Below, piece by piece: positions 62,513-64,000 of a DNA stretch of 64,000 nt (position 1 is the first letter of the stretch; each line of letters begins with the position of its first letter). The notes beneath the pieces are model-generated. The model was given only the letters and a program-made list of their open reading frames with translations, was not told where the DNA came from and ran no database searches. Position numbers and translations under genes: made by a program. Source of the stretch: Streptomyces sp. NRRL F-4489 (lineage in GTDB: Bacteria > Actinomycetota > Actinomycetes > Streptomycetales > Streptomycetaceae); NCBI RefSeq assembly GCF_001509485.1, contig NZ_LLZI01000180.1, forward strand, positions 1 through 64,000, given 5' to 3'.

Positions 62513-63499
62513 TCAGCCGCGGGCGGCGAGGTCGGCGAGGACGCCGACGGCCAGGGCGCGGGCGAGCGGCACCTTGAAGCCGTTGTCGCGCAGCGGCCGG
62601 GCGGCGGCCAGCTCGGCGTCGGCGGCGCGGGCGAAGGTGTCCTTGGTGGCGGGCGCGCCGCGCAGCACGTCCTCGGCGGCGCGGGCCCGCCAGGGGCGGT
62701 GGGCCAGCCCGCCGAAGGCGAGCGCGGCGTGCTCGACGGTGCCGTCGCGGACACCGAGCACCGCGGCCACCGAGGCCAGCGCGAAGGCGTACGAGGCGCG
62801 GTCGCGGGCCTTGCGGTAGCGGGAGCGGGTGCCGGGGACGGGCGGCGGCAGGTCGACGGCGGTGAGCAGTTCGCCGAGCCGCAGCTCGGTGTCGCGTTCG
62901 GGGGTGTCGCCGGGCAGGCGGTGGAAGTCGGCGGCGGGGACGGTGCGTTCTCCTTCGGGGCCGCGCAGGTGGACGGTGGCGTCCAGGGCGGCGAGGGCGA
63001 CGGCGAAGTCGGAGGGCTGGGTGGCGACGCAGTGGTCGGAGTGGCCGAGGACGGCCAGTTCGCGGTGGTGGCCCTCGATGGCCGGGCAGCCGGTGCCGGG
63101 GTCGCGTTTGTTGCAGGGTTTGGAGGTGTCCTGGAAGTAGGTGCAGCGGGTGCGCTGGAGGAGGTTGCCGCCGGTGGTGGCGGCGTTGCGCAGCTGCCCG
63201 GAGGCGCCGGCCAGCAGGGCCTGGGAGAGCACCGGGTAGCGGTCGCGGACGGCGGGGGCGGCGGCCAGGTCGGCGTTGCGGACCAGGGCGCCGACGCGCA
63301 GTCCGCCGCCGGGCAGTTCCTCGATGCGGTCCAGCGGGAGCCGGCCGATGTCGATCAGGGTGCGGGGGGTCTCGGCGCCCTGCTTCATCAGGTCGACGAG
63401 GTTGGTGCCGCCGGCCAGGAAGCGCGCGCCGGGCTGCCCGGCGGCGGCCCGGACGGCCTCCTCGACGCTGCCGGCCCGCAGATAGGCGAACGGCTTCAT
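62513..63499 (-). CDS. Molybdenum hydroxylase FAD subunit with 4Fe-4S cysteine insert, PaoB/YagS type
   Basis: 328 aa. FAD site motifs GARFLAGGTNLVDLMKQGAE near residue 25 and ASGQLRNAATTGGNLLQRT near 100. The insert CTYFQDTSKPCNKRDPGTGC near 120-140 holds the cysteines that bind an extra 4Fe-4S cluster in PaoB; the xanthine-dehydrogenase FAD subunit at 17525 lacks it. The C-terminal domain is standard (RKARDRASYAFALASVAAVL). ATG 63499 overlaps the stop of the 2Fe-2S gene (ATGA). Passes electrons on to an acceptor such as oxygen or cytochrome. Confidence 0.92.
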   Translation of the reverse strand: MKPFAYLRAGSVEEAVRAAAGQPGARFLAGGTNLVDLMKQGAETPRTLIDIGRLPLDRIEELPGGGLRVGALVRNADLAAAPAVRDRYPVLSQALLAGASGQLRNAATTGGNLLQRTRCTYFQDTSKPCNKRDPGTGCPAIEGHHRELAVLGHSDHCVATQPSDFAVALAALDATVHLRGPEGERTVPAADFHRLPGDTPERDTELRLGELLTAVDLPPPVPGTRSRYRKARDRASYAFALASVAAVLGVRDGTVEHAALAFGGLAHRPWRARAAEDVLRGAPATKDTFARAADAELAAARPLRDNGFKVPLARALAVGVLADLAARG

Positions 63500-64000
63500 G
63501 GCCCGGCCACCTCCGTCCCGGCGGCGGCGTCGGCGACCGCCTCGGTGATCCTCGGGTAGGCGCCGCAGCGGCAGATGTTGCCGCTCATCCGCTCGCGGAT
63601 CTCCTCGGGGGTGAGGGGGACCGGCGCCCCGGACCGGGAGGTCTCCCCGGTGACGTACGAGGGGAAGCCGGCCGCCGCCTCGGCCAGCACGCCGGCCGCC
63701 GAGCAGATCTGGCCGGGGGTGCAGAAGCCGCACTGGAAGGCGTCGCGCTCCAGGAACGCCTCCTGGAGCGGATGCAGCCGCTCGCCGTCGGCCAGGCCCT
63801 CGATGGTGGTGACCGCGCGGCCGTCGTGCGCCACCGCGAGCAGCAGGCAGCTGTTCTCCCGCCGCCCGTCGACCAGGACGGTGCAGGCGCCGCACTGGCC
63901 GTGGTCGCAGCCCTTCTTGGCGCCGGTCAGCCCCAGGTGCTCGCGCAGCGCGTCCAGGAGGGTGGTGCGGTGGTCCAGGACGAGGGTGTGGCGGGTGCCG
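63496..64000 (-). CDS. Molybdenum hydroxylase 2Fe-2S subunit, PaoA/YagT type, N-terminus outside window
   Basis: 168 residues visible; the gene runs off the right edge. Cluster I cysteines are in CDHGQCGACTVLVDG and the downstream NSCLLL; cluster II in CGFCTPGQICSA and CRCGAY. The order 2Fe-2S, FAD, Mo subunit differs from the FAD, 2Fe-2S, Mo order of the xanthine dehydrogenase operon. A signal peptide, present in E. coli PaoA, would be in the missing part, so cellular location cannot be judged. Confidence 0.92.
   Translation of the reverse strand, partial: GTRHTLVLDHRTTLLDALREHLGLTGAKKGCDHGQCGACTVLVDGRRENSCLLLAVAHDGRAVTTIEGLADGERLHPLQEAFLERDAFQCGFCTPGQICSAAGVLAEAAAGFPSYVTGETSRSGAPVPLTPEEIRERMSGNICRCGAYPRITEAVADAAAGTEVAGP

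Overview
The window looks like a Streptomyces chromosome segment. G+C is very high (above 70% by eye), GTG starts are frequent, and several genes belong to families typical of streptomycetes: a streptophobe-type hydrophobic protein, a DUF6777-type protein, a SpoIIE phosphatase with PAS/GAF/HATPase domains, stand-alone HATPase proteins, and a PucR regulator. I see no tRNA, rRNA, CRISPR array, insertion sequence or prophage. The recurring theme is purine and glyoxylate catabolism, embedded in signalling, envelope and transport genes.

Layout: 0-3 kb holds the end of a tartronate-semialdehyde reductase gene, a shortened glyoxylate-carboligase-like gene that has lost its cofactor motif, and a catalase with stacked palindromes at its promoter. 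3.4-5.2 kb: a zinc-ribbon/Mrr-like protein, a GNAT protein and a YjbR protein. 5.3-9.6 kb: a secreted Ig-like protein and two acyl-CoA ligases. 9.8-11.4 kb: LysR and GNAT. 11.6-20.4 kb is the purine block: XdhC maturation factor, AzgA-type purine permease, a three-subunit xanthine dehydrogenase, and the divergent PucR regulator. 20.6-26.4 kb: TPR protein, methyltransferase, GntR regulator, an iron-box-controlled FhuF-like protein, a DUF2637 protein and a HATPase protein. 26.6-31 kb: PoxB, DUF456 protein, RsgA with a short upstream ORF, and an orphan Imm53 immunity protein. 31-34.5 kb is a metal block: MerR, ArsR divergent from a His-rich CDF exporter, and a CaCA antiporter behind a manganese (yybP-ykoY) riboswitch. 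34.6-40.8 kb: sensor phosphatase, two membrane proteins, an APC permease. 40.8-44.4 kb: acyltransferase-3 translationally coupled to a receiver-GGDEF-like-glycosyltransferase fusion. 45.3-47.5 kb: XRE regulator and a uracil/xanthine permease. 47.8-51.8 kb: a double-FHA ABC transporter, a small linker protein and a Ser/Thr kinase. 51.8-57.1 kb: streptophobe protein, DUF6777 protein, L,D-transpeptidase lipoprotein, aldo/keto reductase with a MerR-type promoter. 57.2-64 kb: Tat-exported phospholipase C, a HATPase protein, and a second molybdenum hydroxylase (PaoABC type) running off the right edge.

How the parts fit: purine permeases, xanthine dehydrogenase, XdhC and PucR form a purine uptake and oxidation module. 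Allantoin-derived glyoxylate would normally pass through carboligase and tartronate-semialdehyde reductase, which are partly represented at the left edge; catalase could remove peroxide formed by purine or glycolate oxidation (inference). The most unusual items are the receiver-GGDEF-GT2 fusion with its coupled acyltransferase, the degenerate TPP enzyme, the FHA-ABC/kinase module, the manganese riboswitch on a CaCA antiporter, the orphan Imm53, and four 16-bp tandem repeats that duplicate a ribosome-binding site in the second molybdenum operon. Functions are assigned from motifs and remembered family features; no database search was possible.
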